A stretch of 64,000 nucleotides of DNA, from positions 35,998-99,997 of the forward strand of contig CAVSZE010000009.1 in the NCBI GenBank assembly GCA_963732375.1, given 5' to 3'. Source of the DNA: RPQJ01 sp963732375. Lineage in GTDB: Bacteria > Pseudomonadota > Gammaproteobacteria > Steroidobacterales > Steroidobacteraceae. Shown one piece after another: positions 8,743-17,231 of this stretch (positions are counted from its first letter, which is position 1; each line of letters starts with the position of its first letter). The notes under the pieces are model-generated. The model was not told the DNA's origin. It did not search any database and saw only the letters and a program-made list of their open reading frames with translations. The position numbers were made by a program, and so were the translations under genes.

Positions 8743-9957
8743 ATGCTCCTCGAACTGCGCCTGCTTGCCCTGCGGCTGCTCAAGATCTTCAAGAAGCCCC
8801 TCGCAAAGTGGGTCCCGATCCCGCGGCCGGTACTATTCGTGGGACCGGGGTCCACGGCGAGGCTCTGCGGGCTCGTCGGCGGGTCCGGCGCGCGCCGGAC
8901 CATGATTGCCACCGACGCGGTGCTGGCGAGGCTTGGGCTGGTGGACCCGGTGCGGCGGGCGCTCGAAGCCGGGGGCATCGACGTCGCGGTTTTCGACGGC
9001 ATCGTGCCCGACCCGACTGACGTGGTGCTGCAGGCGGGCCTGTTGGCCGTGCGTGCCCACGGCAGCGATTCGATCCTGGCACTTGGCGGCGGCTCATCGA
9101 TCGACGCCGCCAAGGTGATCGCTGCCATGGCGACCACCGGCAAGTCGCCCGCGCAACTGGTCGGGATGCTGAAGGTGAACAAGCCGCCGCTGCCGCTATT
9201 TGCGGTGCCCACGACGGCGGGTACCGGATCCGAGGTGACCGTGGTGGCAGTCGTCACCGATTCTGCGCAGCACGAGAAGAAAGTGGTGATCGATCCGAAG
9301 CTCGTACCCGTAGCGGCGGCGCTGGATCCCGAGATGATGAAGGGGATGCCGCCATCGATCACGGCCGCTACCGGCATGGACGCGCTCACCCATGCGGTCG
9401 AGGCGTACCAGGGCGGCTGGCAGCAGGCGGATACAAGGATGCTCTGCGTGTCCGCGGTAAAGCTGGTCTTCGCGAACCTGCCGCGTGCGTATTCACAGGG
9501 CGACGATCTCGAGGCTCGCGAGGCCATGGCGCTCGCGTCGCTGTACGGTGGCCTTGCGTTTACAAGGGCCGCGGTGGGCTACGTGCACGCGTTCGCGCAC
9601 AAGATCGGCGGAATGTATGGCGTCCCGCACGGGCTCGCCAACGCGATCCTGCTGCCCAGGGTGCTCGACTTCTCGAAGGATGCGCCGCAGGCCGAGGCGC
9701 GACTCGCGGAACTTGCGGTGGCAATTGGCGCAGGCTCGGCGTCGGAGCCTGCAGCCGTGCTGGCGCAGCGCTTCGTGGACCGCGTGCGGGAACTCAACCG
9801 TGCGGTCGGCATCCCCGAGACGGTTGCCAAGCTCCGCGCAGAGGACATTCCCTTGATCGCCCGGGCCGCACGTATTGAAGCTGCCGGCGACTATCCCGTG
9901 CCGAAGAACATGAGCCGCCGGGACGCCGAAGCGCTGCTCCGGCGCTGCCTCGCATAG
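8743..9957 (+). CDS. Iron-containing alcohol dehydrogenase
   Basis: The product is about 404 residues long and belongs to the group III Fe-ADH family. The NAD(P)-binding motif GGGSSIDAAK lies near residue 115. PTTAGTGSEVT is the classic family signature at ~156. The metal ligands are Asp and His in GMDALTHAVEAY (~213 and 217) and two His in AFAHKIGGMYGVPHG (~286 and 296). It oxidises alcohols or reduces aldehydes with NAD(P)H; a long-chain alcohol that feeds wax-ester synthesis would fit the divergent WS/DGAT operon, but this is inference. The start may be the ATG at 8743 or the GTG at 8737. The TAG stop lies inside a palindromic repeat that also ends the convergent HupE-like gene. Confidence 0.9.
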   Translation: MLLELRLLALRLLKIFKKPLAKWVPIPRPVLFVGPGSTARLCGLVGGSGARRTMIATDAVLARLGLVDPVRRALEAGGIDVAVFDGIVPDPTDVVLQAGLLAVRAHGSDSILALGGGSSIDAAKVIAAMATTGKSPAQLVGMLKVNKPPLPLFAVPTTAGTGSEVTVVAVVTDSAQHEKKVVIDPKLVPVAAALDPEMMKGMPPSITAATGMDALTHAVEAYQGGWQQADTRMLCVSAVKLVFANLPRAYSQGDDLEAREAMALASLYGGLAFTRAAVGYVHAFAHKIGGMYGVPHGLANAILLPRVLDFSKDAPQAEARLAELAVAIGAGSASEPAAVLAQRFVDRVRELNRAVGIPETVAKLRAEDIPLIARAARIEAAGDYPVPKNMSRRDAEALLRRCLA

Positions 9958-10032
9958 GGGACATTCTCCTTTTTTCAATGAGGAAAAAAGGAGAATGTCC
10001 CCTAGGCAGGAAAGGGAGAATGTCCCCTAGGC
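9955..10032. repeat. GGGGACATTCTCC palindrome plus third half-copy
   Basis: Two perfect 22-base arms, 9955-9976 and 9983-10004, face each other across a 6-base loop; the core reads GGGGACATTCTCCTTTTTT on the left. A third partial copy, GGGAGAATGTCCCCTAGGC, follows at 10014-10032 in direct orientation to the right arm. The element lies between two convergent genes and supplies the TAG stop codons of both (9955-9957 for the alcohol dehydrogenase, 10027-10029 for the HupE-like protein). The hairpin with T/A-rich stem base could act as a bidirectional terminator. Near-identical arms recur at 45149-45194, so this is a dispersed repeat of REP type rather than a chance hairpin. Confidence 0.85.
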
Positions 10033-11256
10033 AAGGCTGAGGGAGCGGCCTACGAACCAGTAAACGCCGAGCGCGAACAGGCCCGTGGTCGTGTAGTCGA
10101 GTGCGAGGCGCCGCGCTGCGACCGGCAGCCGTGAACCGGCGAGCGCGATACCGGCAATAACGGCGAGTGCGAGGAGCTGCGCCGCCTCGACGCCCAGGTT
10201 GAAACCCAGCAGGGCGACCAGCAGCCGCTCGCGCGGGATATCCAGCCCGAGCAGCGGGCCCGCGAATCCCGCGCCGTGTGCGAGGCCGAACGCGACCGCG
10301 AGCAGCGGCGCGAAGCGGCGCGAAGTCTTTCCGCCGAATGCGCCAGCGCACAGGCCGAACAGGGCGACGCCTGCGACGACGGTCCACGGCAGCGCGGACA
10401 GTCCTGCCGCTCTTCCCGCCAGCGGCAGTGCCGCTACCAGCGCAATCGTGGCCCAGCCCGCACGGGGCGCTGCACGCGCGGTGAATGCTTCGGCCGCGGC
10501 GAACGCGACCGTGAACCCGATCAGCGACTCGACCGCGATGGTGTCGGGGCGCAGCCATCCCATGGCGACCAGCCCCAGCGTCAGCGAGTGGCCGAGCGTG
10601 AAGCCCGTCGCCGCCCACGCTGCACGTGCGAAGCCGCCGGCGAGCAATGCAAGCGCCGCGACGAATGCCAGGTGATCGATTCCCGAGAGGACGTGTTCGA
10701 GGCCCAGTCGAAAAAAAGCCGCGAAGTCGGTTGGCGCCGCCTCGGCGCGCCCGCCCACGTCGAAGACGTGCGAGCGCACCGTCGCGACCACCTCTTGCGG
10801 CCGACCGCCTTCCACGGAGGTGCGCGCGTAATGAACGTGGCTGGGGGAGACCGCGAAGAACGCGCCGATCTCCACCGTCGCCGGTGCATCGACAACTGGC
10901 CGCGCACAGGTGAACGTGAGTTCCACGCGCAGGTCGCCCCGTGCGGCCGCGAGTGGCCGCGGAGGGCCGCCGGGGCAGGGCAGTCCTTCCTGCGTGACGC
11001 GCATCGTGTCGGCCAGGTGCTTCGTGAGCGTCGCGTCGAGTCCATCGATGGTCGCGCGCTCGTCGAGCTGCGTTACCCGCTGCGCGTCCACCTGGAACAC
11101 AGCGGTCAGCGTCGGACCGTCTGCGGTCCAGCTCGATAACGACTGGCTGCGAGTGTGTGCCGACACGGGCCCGCCTACGAGCAGGGATGCGAGAAGCGCG
11201 GCGGCACGCCAGGACGGCCGCCCGACCGAACTCTGCGACAGGGAGCCCCGCTTCAC
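10027..11256 (-). CDS. HupE/UreJ-family membrane protein
   Basis: The product has 409 residues if the GTG at 11256 is the start; this GTG overlaps the stop of the upstream foldase gene (GTGA), so I prefer it to the longer ORF start at 11364. A signal peptide (residues 15-32, ending VSAHT) is followed by a ~130-residue periplasmic domain. About seven membrane helices then follow. The first helix carries GLEHVLSGIDHLAF and later ones GFTLGHSLTLG and VAFGLAHGAGFAG, the His/Asp pattern of HupE/UreJ metal permeases. Those proteins are linked to Ni2+ or Co2+ uptake. The large N-terminal domain marks the HupE/UreJ_2 subtype, often found outside hydrogenase loci. The neighbours (foldase and DUF3604) do not indicate the cargo. 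A link to the hup genes near the window end is possible but unproven. Confidence 0.85.
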   Translation of the reverse strand: MKRGSLSQSSVGRPSWRAAALLASLLVGGPVSAHTRSQSLSSWTADGPTLTAVFQVDAQRVTQLDERATIDGLDATLTKHLADTMRVTQEGLPCPGGPPRPLAAARGDLRVELTFTCARPVVDAPATVEIGAFFAVSPSHVHYARTSVEGGRPQEVVATVRSHVFDVGGRAEAAPTDFAAFFRLGLEHVLSGIDHLAFVAALALLAGGFARAAWAATGFTLGHSLTLGLVAMGWLRPDTIAVESLIGFTVAFAAAEAFTARAAPRAGWATIALVAALPLAGRAAGLSALPWTVVAGVALFGLCAGAFGGKTSRRFAPLLAVAFGLAHGAGFAGPLLGLDIPRERLLVALLGFNLGVEAAQLLALAVIAGIALAGSRLPVAARRLALDYTTTGLFALGVYWFVGRSLSLA

Positions 11257-12143
11257 GATCCGCCCGCAGCCAGCGGTGCGTCGGCCGAATAGCGAATCTT
11301 CGAATGGCGCTTGAGCTGCGCCAGGTAATGCTCCAGGCTCGCCTCTGACTGCCGCCTGCGCCATTCCTCGGCTACCAGTTCGCGAACCTGCTCGAACGGT
11401 GGCGCCGCGCCCGCCCGCCGGTCGAGCAGCAGCACGAAGGTTGGTACGCCGCCGGCCTCGAGAGGGCCAGCGACATCGCCGGGTGCGAGCGCTATCGCGG
11501 CATCGCGTACCGATGGCCCCGCGTAGTCGGCGATCTTCGAGGCGGGCAGAAGCGTGTCGGGCACATAGACCGCCTCGGCTCGCGAGGCGCGGGCCGAGGC
11601 ATTGAAATCCTGCCCCGCGCGCAGCGCCGCGCGCATGGCGGCGACCTGCGCGGCATCGCCCGCAGGGAAGTTCACCACGCTCACGCGCAGCTCCGGCCCG
11701 GCCTGCACCAGGTCCGGTCGCTCGGCGTAGAAACGGCGCAGTTCCGCGTCGTCCGGCTCGCGTCCGGCGGCTTCGGCGGACGCGAACTGCACCATTGCGT
11801 CGACCAGCGCCTTGCGGACGGCGAGGTCGCTGGTGCCTAGCCCCAGGTCCAGGCCGCGGCGCACCAGCAGTTCCTCGTCGATCAGCCGATCGAGCGCGCG
11901 ACGCGCGTCGACGGTGGTGAGCGGCGAACGCTTGTCCGCGGCCAGCGAGGCGAGAGCGCGCTCGTAGTCGGCCCGTGCGATGGCGACGCCGTCGACCGTC
12001 GCAATGCTATCGGTATCGGGACGACCGAGGCCCGGCTGGCCGAGCGCCCCCCAGAGTGCTGCTGCAAGACCCAGGCAGGCCCCGATCGCGAGCAGCGTAC
12101 CGCCGCGCCGAATCGGGGCGTCGCGGCGTTCTTCCTCAGCCAC
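11253..12143 (-). CDS. Membrane-anchored PpiC/SurA-like peptidyl-prolyl isomerase
   Basis: The product has 296 residues. One N-terminal membrane segment (about 15-35) anchors a periplasmic body. A SurA-N-like helical region (50-150) includes DARRALDRLIDEELLVRRG, and a parvulin-like C-terminal part includes ASKIADYAGPSVRDAAIALAPGDVAGPLEAGGVPTFVLLL as scattered elements. Proteins of this type are annotated as peptidylprolyl isomerases and help fold exported proteins. The start overlaps the DUF3604 stop by 8 bases, and the stop overlaps the HupE start, so the three genes look like one translational unit. It may be a dedicated foldase for one of these two neighbours. Whether the parvulin active site is functional is uncertain. 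Confidence 0.8.
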   Translation of the reverse strand: MAEEERRDAPIRRGGTLLAIGACLGLAAALWGALGQPGLGRPDTDSIATVDGVAIARADYERALASLAADKRSPLTTVDARRALDRLIDEELLVRRGLDLGLGTSDLAVRKALVDAMVQFASAEAAGREPDDAELRRFYAERPDLVQAGPELRVSVVNFPAGDAAQVAAMRAALRAGQDFNASARASRAEAVYVPDTLLPASKIADYAGPSVRDAAIALAPGDVAGPLEAGGVPTFVLLLDRRAGAAPPFEQVRELVAEEWRRRQSEASLEHYLAQLKRHSKIRYSADAPLAAGGS

Positions 12144-14394
12144 GCGAGCCGGCGGCGGGATGGTACAGGTAGATCGGCGACGACCACGCCCGCGGCTCCG
12201 ACGGCGCAGTGCAGTCGCTCGCGCCGCTGCGGTAGTCGCCGAAGCAGAGTTTTGCCTTGATGCAGCGGCCTGACGCGTCGCGCTCGCACTGGATAGGTTG
12301 CGCGTTGATCGTCGGCTGTGCTTCCTCGATCGCGCGCACGTAGTAGATCGCGTCGCGCCCGCCGTTGCCGTAACCAGGGTCGGTGAAGCTGAAACTGCAG
12401 CCGTTCGGGCTCGACGGGCATTCGTGCACCAGGAACTTGTCCTCGATCAAGCCGTCGATCGGCTCGCCCGGCTTTGCCTGCGGTCGGATCTTCACGACTT
12501 CGATGCGCGTGATCACGTTACGCACGTCCGAGGGGTTGTCGCACTCGCCGGAGCAGAGCGTTGCAAGCCTCGCTGCGTCCATTCCTGCCTTCGCGAAGTC
12601 CGGGCAGCCTGGCTTCTGCTTGAAGGACCCGACGGCCCTGACGGTGAACGTCGGCGATTCCGCTGTCGCGAGTTCACCGCCCATGCGTGCCGCCGTCCCG
12701 GACGACGCGTCGCTGGCGGCGAACCACAGCAGGATCTTGTGGCCGGAAGTTGCGTAGACCTCGCGCCGTTGCAACGCGTCCCAGACCGCCTCGCGCGAAC
12801 GGCCGGCGGCGTGCACGGCGGCCAGGCCTCCGGTCAGGAAGAACGACGACTGCCGCTCGAATTCGGTGAGCTGGAAGCCGGCCATCTTCAGCAACTGCTC
12901 CTGCGGGATCGGATGAGCGAAAGCATCTGGTGCGCCCTGGTCGCCGAGCAGCCGCTGGCGCATCGTCTCGTCCACCGGGCCGCTCGCCTCGGTGTTCTCG
13001 CGCCGGTCGACCTGCTTATAGCCCGTCCCTGGACGTGCGCGGTGGTTGTCCGAAGAACCGATGAATCCCCAGTGGAATCGTGTCGGGTGCTGCGGGTCCT
13101 CGTTGAAGCGCGATACCGCGAGCCCGTACTGCACCGAGGTTCCGGGCCTGTGATTGAAGGGGGGCAGGAAGCAGTCGGTGCATTGTCCCGCGTCGAGCCA
13201 GTCCTCGGGCGTCTCGCCGCCGATCGCAAGGTGTCCCGCGATGCCCATGTTGGCGTACGCGAGGCGCGCCTCGTCCGCGCGCTTCGCGCACACTGCGTCC
13301 GCCTGGCCGGTCTTCAGGCAGCGATCCATGATGATCTCGCCGGCACGCCAGCAACTCGGCAGGTAGTTCGGAGACGGCGGCGGGCAGGTCGCCGAGGTTC
13401 CGTCAGCGTTCGGCACGACTTCCTTCCAGCTCCGGTACTCCTCGGAATTACCGTGGCCGGAGTAGATCTCTATGAGCCTGAACCTGCCGGGATCCTCCGC
13501 GGGCGCCAGCGACTTGTCCCAGGTCGTGCCGGCTGGCGTGTAGAAACCCCAGCTCGAGCCGTGCGGGATGATCAGCGGCTTCAGGCCCTGCTCGTCCAGC
13601 CGCCGCACCAGTTCGCCCGGCGTTGCTGCCTGCTCGTAGCAGTCCGCCGGCAGCTTGTCCGAGCTCAACGCCGGATCGCAAGCGGGGACGCGCTGAACAT
13701 TCTTTATGAAGCGGTTGAAGTCGTAATACGAGGACCGTTCCGGCATGTCCTCGAGCGCAAGAAACGGAGACAGGCCCTTGGCGCTGGTGCGCAGCGTCGC
13801 GGATGCGACTCCTGCCGCGGCGATTTCGCGCGCCGAGACGTCGCTATCGCCGAGATCCTCGAAGATGACGTTCTTGTGGCCGTAATGCTCCGATGGAATG
13901 CGGCCCACCTGGGTCCACTCGAATCCTATGAACGACAGGAGGTCCGGCGATTGCGAGTCGCCCGATACCGCCTGGCACTGCCGCATGGCCTTCTTGGTTT
14001 CCTTCCAGCGGAATGGCGTGCCGGATTCGGCGTGATCCGTGATGGCCCAGAAGTCGAGTCCGGAACAGTAGCGAGCGAAGTCGCAGGCATCGCCGACCGG
14101 GTGGATGCCCGGCCCGCCCAGCATCGGCAACGCCCACATGAACGCGTCGGTCGAGTAGGTCGTGTGCACGTGCAGGTCGCCGAACAGGACCTGGTCGGTC
14201 TCGCCGGCCGGAGCCTGCTCTGCGATCGCGCGGCCTCGTGCCGCGATCACGTCCGCCGGGATGACCTTGCCGGTGATCTCGCCGGCGCTGCGTTCCTTGC
14301 CGAGCCAGCCGTTCTTCTCGCCGACCCACCACGCCGCCGAAGCGGCGATGACGAGCGCAAGGACGACGCCGGCGACGAGCAGTGCTTTCTTCAT
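12136..14394 (-). CDS. DUF3604 protein, exported PHP-like metallohydrolase
   Basis: The product has 752 residues and a single N-terminal membrane segment or uncleaved signal (3-24). The body begins with LFGDLHVHTTYSTDAFM (~70), a PHP-type metal-binding HxH motif. FWAITDHAESG follows at ~115, IGFEWTQ at ~155, a central LIIPHG and a late SSDNHRARPGTGYKQ. These His/Asp clusters match the DUF3604 family, a PHP-like phosphoesterase fold of unknown substrate found in marine and environmental bacteria. It is the first gene of the operon with the foldase and HupE-type permease. A periplasmic metal-dependent hydrolase with its own foldase and a metal transporter is a coherent reading, but no substrate can be named. 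Confidence 0.87.
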   Translation of the reverse strand: MKKALLVAGVVLALVIAASAAWWVGEKNGWLGKERSAGEITGKVIPADVIAARGRAIAEQAPAGETDQVLFGDLHVHTTYSTDAFMWALPMLGGPGIHPVGDACDFARYCSGLDFWAITDHAESGTPFRWKETKKAMRQCQAVSGDSQSPDLLSFIGFEWTQVGRIPSEHYGHKNVIFEDLGDSDVSAREIAAAGVASATLRTSAKGLSPFLALEDMPERSSYYDFNRFIKNVQRVPACDPALSSDKLPADCYEQAATPGELVRRLDEQGLKPLIIPHGSSWGFYTPAGTTWDKSLAPAEDPGRFRLIEIYSGHGNSEEYRSWKEVVPNADGTSATCPPPSPNYLPSCWRAGEIIMDRCLKTGQADAVCAKRADEARLAYANMGIAGHLAIGGETPEDWLDAGQCTDCFLPPFNHRPGTSVQYGLAVSRFNEDPQHPTRFHWGFIGSSDNHRARPGTGYKQVDRRENTEASGPVDETMRQRLLGDQGAPDAFAHPIPQEQLLKMAGFQLTEFERQSSFFLTGGLAAVHAAGRSREAVWDALQRREVYATSGHKILLWFAASDASSGTAARMGGELATAESPTFTVRAVGSFKQKPGCPDFAKAGMDAARLATLCSGECDNPSDVRNVITRIEVVKIRPQAKPGEPIDGLIEDKFLVHECPSSPNGCSFSFTDPGYGNGGRDAIYYVRAIEEAQPTINAQPIQCERDASGRCIKAKLCFGDYRSGASDCTAPSEPRAWSSPIYLYHPAAGSRG

Positions 14395-14582
14395 TTCAAT
14401 CCTCCGCGCAGGGCCGGGCAGGCCACATGCCTCCTGGAAGCGCGCATCTGAACCTTTATCAATCTGTATCGCAAGCGCCGCTTATGCCTGCGGCTCTCTG
14501 CAGTGATGACGACATGCCTGTCACGGCGGTGGCGCTCGGCAAGGCACTGGGGCACTCTGGACGCCCACGCGTGGACAAGCAA

Positions 14583-15767
14583 ATGACCGACGAGCTGCGC
14601 CGCCTCGAGCCCTACACGCTGCACGTCTACGACATCTCCTATTTCAGCGGGAAGATGCAGGTGTACCTGGCCTACAAGGGTATCCCGCACCGGACACACG
14701 AGATCACCTGGAAGGAACTGGTCGATCGCATCGCACCTCGCACCGGGCTCGTCGAGGTGCCGGTCGTTGAATGCGCCGACGGCACGATGCTGCGCGACAG
14801 CACGGCGATGATCGAGTGGTTCGAGCAGCGTTATTGCGAGGCGCCGGTGCTGCCCGCGGATCCGGCCGCGGCGTTCTTCTGCCACCTGCTCGAGGATTAC
14901 GCCGACGAGGGGCTCTGGCGTCCCGCCCTCTATTACCGATGGGCCTTCGACAAGGACGCTGAGCTCTATTCACGCCGATTCACCGAGGACTTTCTCTCGT
15001 ACCCGATGACGCCGGCGGCCGTGCTGCGCGTGATGGTGCACGATCGCCAGCGGCGTGCCTATCTGCGCGGCGAGGGGATCACCCCCGACAACCGCGCTGA
15101 TGTCGAGCGCCACTACACCGACGAGCTCGCCGACCTCGAGGCCGTGTTCCGGCGCCGCCCGTTCCTGTTCGGGGACCGGCCGAGCCTCGCGGACTTCGGT
15201 TACTTCGCCTCGATGTTCCGTCACTTCGGCATCGACCCGACGCCGTCGCGGATCATGCGCAACACGGCACCGGCCGTGTACGAATGGGTGGCGCGGATGT
15301 GGAACGCGCGGGCGGCGTGCCCCGGTGGACTCGAGTGGGCGCCGCTCGTCGACGGCTTGCCTGAAGGCCTCGAGCCGCTGCTCGCGCGCGCGGCGCGGCG
15401 ATACCTGCCCGTGCTGCACGCCAATGCACGCGCGGTGGCCGACCGCAGGGGCCATTACACGGCAACGCTGGAGGGCCGGCCATATCCGGGGCTCAGGGCC
15501 GTGCCGTTCCAGGCCTGGCGTCGCACCGTGCTGCAGCGAGAGTTCGCGCGGCTTCCAGCGGATGCGGCCGTGCCTGCCCGGGCGATACTCCAGCGAACGG
15601 GTTGCCTCGAATGGCTCGAGCGCGACGGGGTCCTGGAGTCAGGCTACGTGGAAGGAGACCGGCTTCCGAACTGCACGCCCCGCAGCCTCGGCCGCGCGAG
15701 CAGGCTGCGCCTCCGGATCTTCGGCACGCCGCATCACCTGGAGGCCGGGGCTGACCCGGCCCCGTAG
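14583..15767 (+). CDS. Glutathione S-transferase-like protein with long C-terminal extension
   Basis: The product has 394 residues from the ATG at 14583; in-frame starts at 14514 and 14382 exist but give no recognisable extra sequence. The N-terminal thioredoxin-like domain reads TLHVYDISYFSGKMQVYLAYKG, then the cis-Pro segment LVEVPVVECADGTMLRDSTAMIEW with the glutathione gamma-glutamyl contact residues (D-S). The helical GST-C domain has RPFLFGDRPSLADFGYFA. Ordinary GSTs are ~200-230 residues; here ~150 further residues follow (from about GGLEWAPLV) with no known domain. This long form resembles uncharacterised GST-like proteins in proteobacteria. A conjugation or dehalogenation role fits the downstream genes but is inference. 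Confidence 0.8.
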   Translation: MTDELRRLEPYTLHVYDISYFSGKMQVYLAYKGIPHRTHEITWKELVDRIAPRTGLVEVPVVECADGTMLRDSTAMIEWFEQRYCEAPVLPADPAAAFFCHLLEDYADEGLWRPALYYRWAFDKDAELYSRRFTEDFLSYPMTPAAVLRVMVHDRQRRAYLRGEGITPDNRADVERHYTDELADLEAVFRRRPFLFGDRPSLADFGYFASMFRHFGIDPTPSRIMRNTAPAVYEWVARMWNARAACPGGLEWAPLVDGLPEGLEPLLARAARRYLPVLHANARAVADRRGHYTATLEGRPYPGLRAVPFQAWRRTVLQREFARLPADAAVPARAILQRTGCLEWLERDGVLESGYVEGDRLPNCTPRSLGRASRLRLRIFGTPHHLEAGADPAP

Positions 15768-15784
15768 GCGAGCGGGGCGATCGT

Positions 15785-15997
15785 TCAGCCCAGCGCGGCG
15801 AGGTCGGCGTCGACTGCCGTCAGCATTTCCTGCGTGATCATGCCGCCGGAAAAGTTGGCCACGACCGCGAGCGGAAAGCCGCGACCCATGGCGATCTGCG
15901 GGTGCGTGGCGATGCCGGGCATGTGTTTTTCCAGGATCGCCTTGGTCTGCTCGTTGTCCAGCAGATCGCCCAGTGAAGTTTGGGTGGAAAAAGCCAT
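15785..15997 (-). CDS. Small 70-residue DUF1858-like helical protein
   Basis: The ATG at 15997 has a good Shine-Dalgarno (GAGGAG, 6 bases upstream on the minus strand). The protein reads MAFSTQTSLGDLLDNEQTKA at the start and ends with GGMITQEMLTAVDADLAALG. Short all-helical domains of this pattern also occur as C-terminal appendages of exported glycoside hydrolases and esterases; here it stands alone. There is no signal peptide, membrane segment or catalytic motif. It converges on the GST-like gene and is divergent from the MBL-fold gene. I can place it only as a DUF1858-like or related small domain. The conserved LGDLLDN, LEKHMPGI and FSGGMIT blocks argue that it is a real gene. Confidence 0.6.
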   Translation of the reverse strand: MAFSTQTSLGDLLDNEQTKAILEKHMPGIATHPQIAMGRGFPLAVVANFSGGMITQEMLTAVDADLAALG

Positions 15998-16134
15998 GCG
16001 GTGCTCCTCAGATCGCCGATGAATCGAACCGCCGCATTTTACGGGATGGCGGCCTCGAATCCATCCTAGAATCTGGCGAGCCTGGACGCCAGTCCGACGA
16101 CTGGCCCGCTTGAAAACCTGGGGAGCAGGCATAC

Positions 16135-17214
16135 ATGACTCGACGCAGGATTGCGCTGATTGGCCTTGCCGCCGTAGCCCTGCTCGCAGCGGTCGGCCAC
16201 GTGTATCGGGCGGACCTCGGCGCATGGGCGATGCAGAAGCTGGCCGACCGGCGACTTGCCGCGAACCCAATGGCTGCACTCGCGGACGGGCTGCACGTCG
16301 GCCTGTGCGGCGCCGGCTCGCCGCTGCCTGACAACCGGCGTGGGGGTCCCTGCACCGTCGTCATCGCCGGAAAGCGCATGCTCCTGTTCGATGCCGGGTC
16401 GGGCGCCGCGCGCAACCTCACGCGCATGGGATTCAATCCCGGAGACATCGAGGCGCTGTTCCTCACGCACTTCCACTCCGACCACATCGACGGGCTCGGC
16501 GAGGTGATGCTGCAGCGCTGGGGAGCCTCGGCTCACCAGCAGCCCCTGCCGGTTTACGGGCCGACGGGCGTCGATAGCGTGGTCGCCGGTTTCATGCGGG
16601 CGTATTCACTCGACGCGATCTACCGCATCGCGCATCACGGCGAAAAGGTCATGCCACCGGGAGGCTTCGGCGGAGAGCCCCACAGCTTCGACATCACGGA
16701 CCCGGACGGCCGGGTCGTGCTGCTCGACGAGCCGGACCTGCAGATCGTCGCCTTTCGCGTCGATCACGCGCCGGTCCATCCTGCCGTCGGCTATCGCATC
16801 CGCTACAAGGACCGCACCGCGGTGCTGAGCGGCGACACGCGCAAGTGCGCGGCCGTGCAACGCGAGGCCCGGGGCGTCGACCTGCTGGTGCACGAGGCCT
16901 TGTCGCCGCGGCTGGTCGGCATTCTCGAGCGAAGCGCGGCGAAGGCACACCGCGACAATCTCGCGCGCGTGTTCCATGACATTCCTGGTTATCACACGAC
17001 TCCGGAGCAGGCCGCCGAGATCGCCCGCGACGCCGGAGTCCGCTTGCTGCTGCTCAATCACATCGTTCCGACATTGCCGATTCCGGGCTCCGAGGCTGCC
17101 TTCCTGGGGCAGGCGGGCAGGATCTATGGCGGAAAGATTCGGGTTGGCATCGACGGCGATTTCGTCAGTCTTCCGTCAGGGTCGAAGTCGATCGAGGTCC
17201 ACAATCGTGACTGA
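16135..17214 (+). CDS. Exported MBL-fold metal-dependent hydrolase
   Basis: The product has 359 residues and an N-terminal signal or anchor helix (5-22). The zinc-binding motif HFHSDHIDG is at 112-120, preceded by LLFDAGSGAARNL (82-95), the usual strand-loop of the beta-lactamase fold. Later ligands are probably His in FRVDHAPVHPAVGYRI, Asp in LSGDTRKC and His in LLLNHIVPT. The pattern is closest to the arylsulfatase and RNase Z-like branch of the superfamily. It likely acts in the periplasm. It is the first of four same-strand genes separated by 17, 19 and 37 bases, followed by the tandem thioredoxin-fold protein and the haloalkane dehalogenase. The substrate is unknown. Confidence 0.85.
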   Translation: MTRRRIALIGLAAVALLAAVGHVYRADLGAWAMQKLADRRLAANPMAALADGLHVGLCGAGSPLPDNRRGGPCTVVIAGKRMLLFDAGSGAARNLTRMGFNPGDIEALFLTHFHSDHIDGLGEVMLQRWGASAHQQPLPVYGPTGVDSVVAGFMRAYSLDAIYRIAHHGEKVMPPGGFGGEPHSFDITDPDGRVVLLDEPDLQIVAFRVDHAPVHPAVGYRIRYKDRTAVLSGDTRKCAAVQREARGVDLLVHEALSPRLVGILERSAAKAHRDNLARVFHDIPGYHTTPEQAAEIARDAGVRLLLLNHIVPTLPIPGSEAAFLGQAGRIYGGKIRVGIDGDFVSLPSGSKSIEVHNRD

Positions 17215-17231
17215 CCGGGACCTCGCCAGGC

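Noticed and set aside
10027..11256. HupE-like gene as part of a hydrogenase locus here
   Set aside because: No hydrogenase structural or maturation genes lie nearby; the neighbours are DUF3604 and a foldase. The hup maturation genes are 50 kb away.
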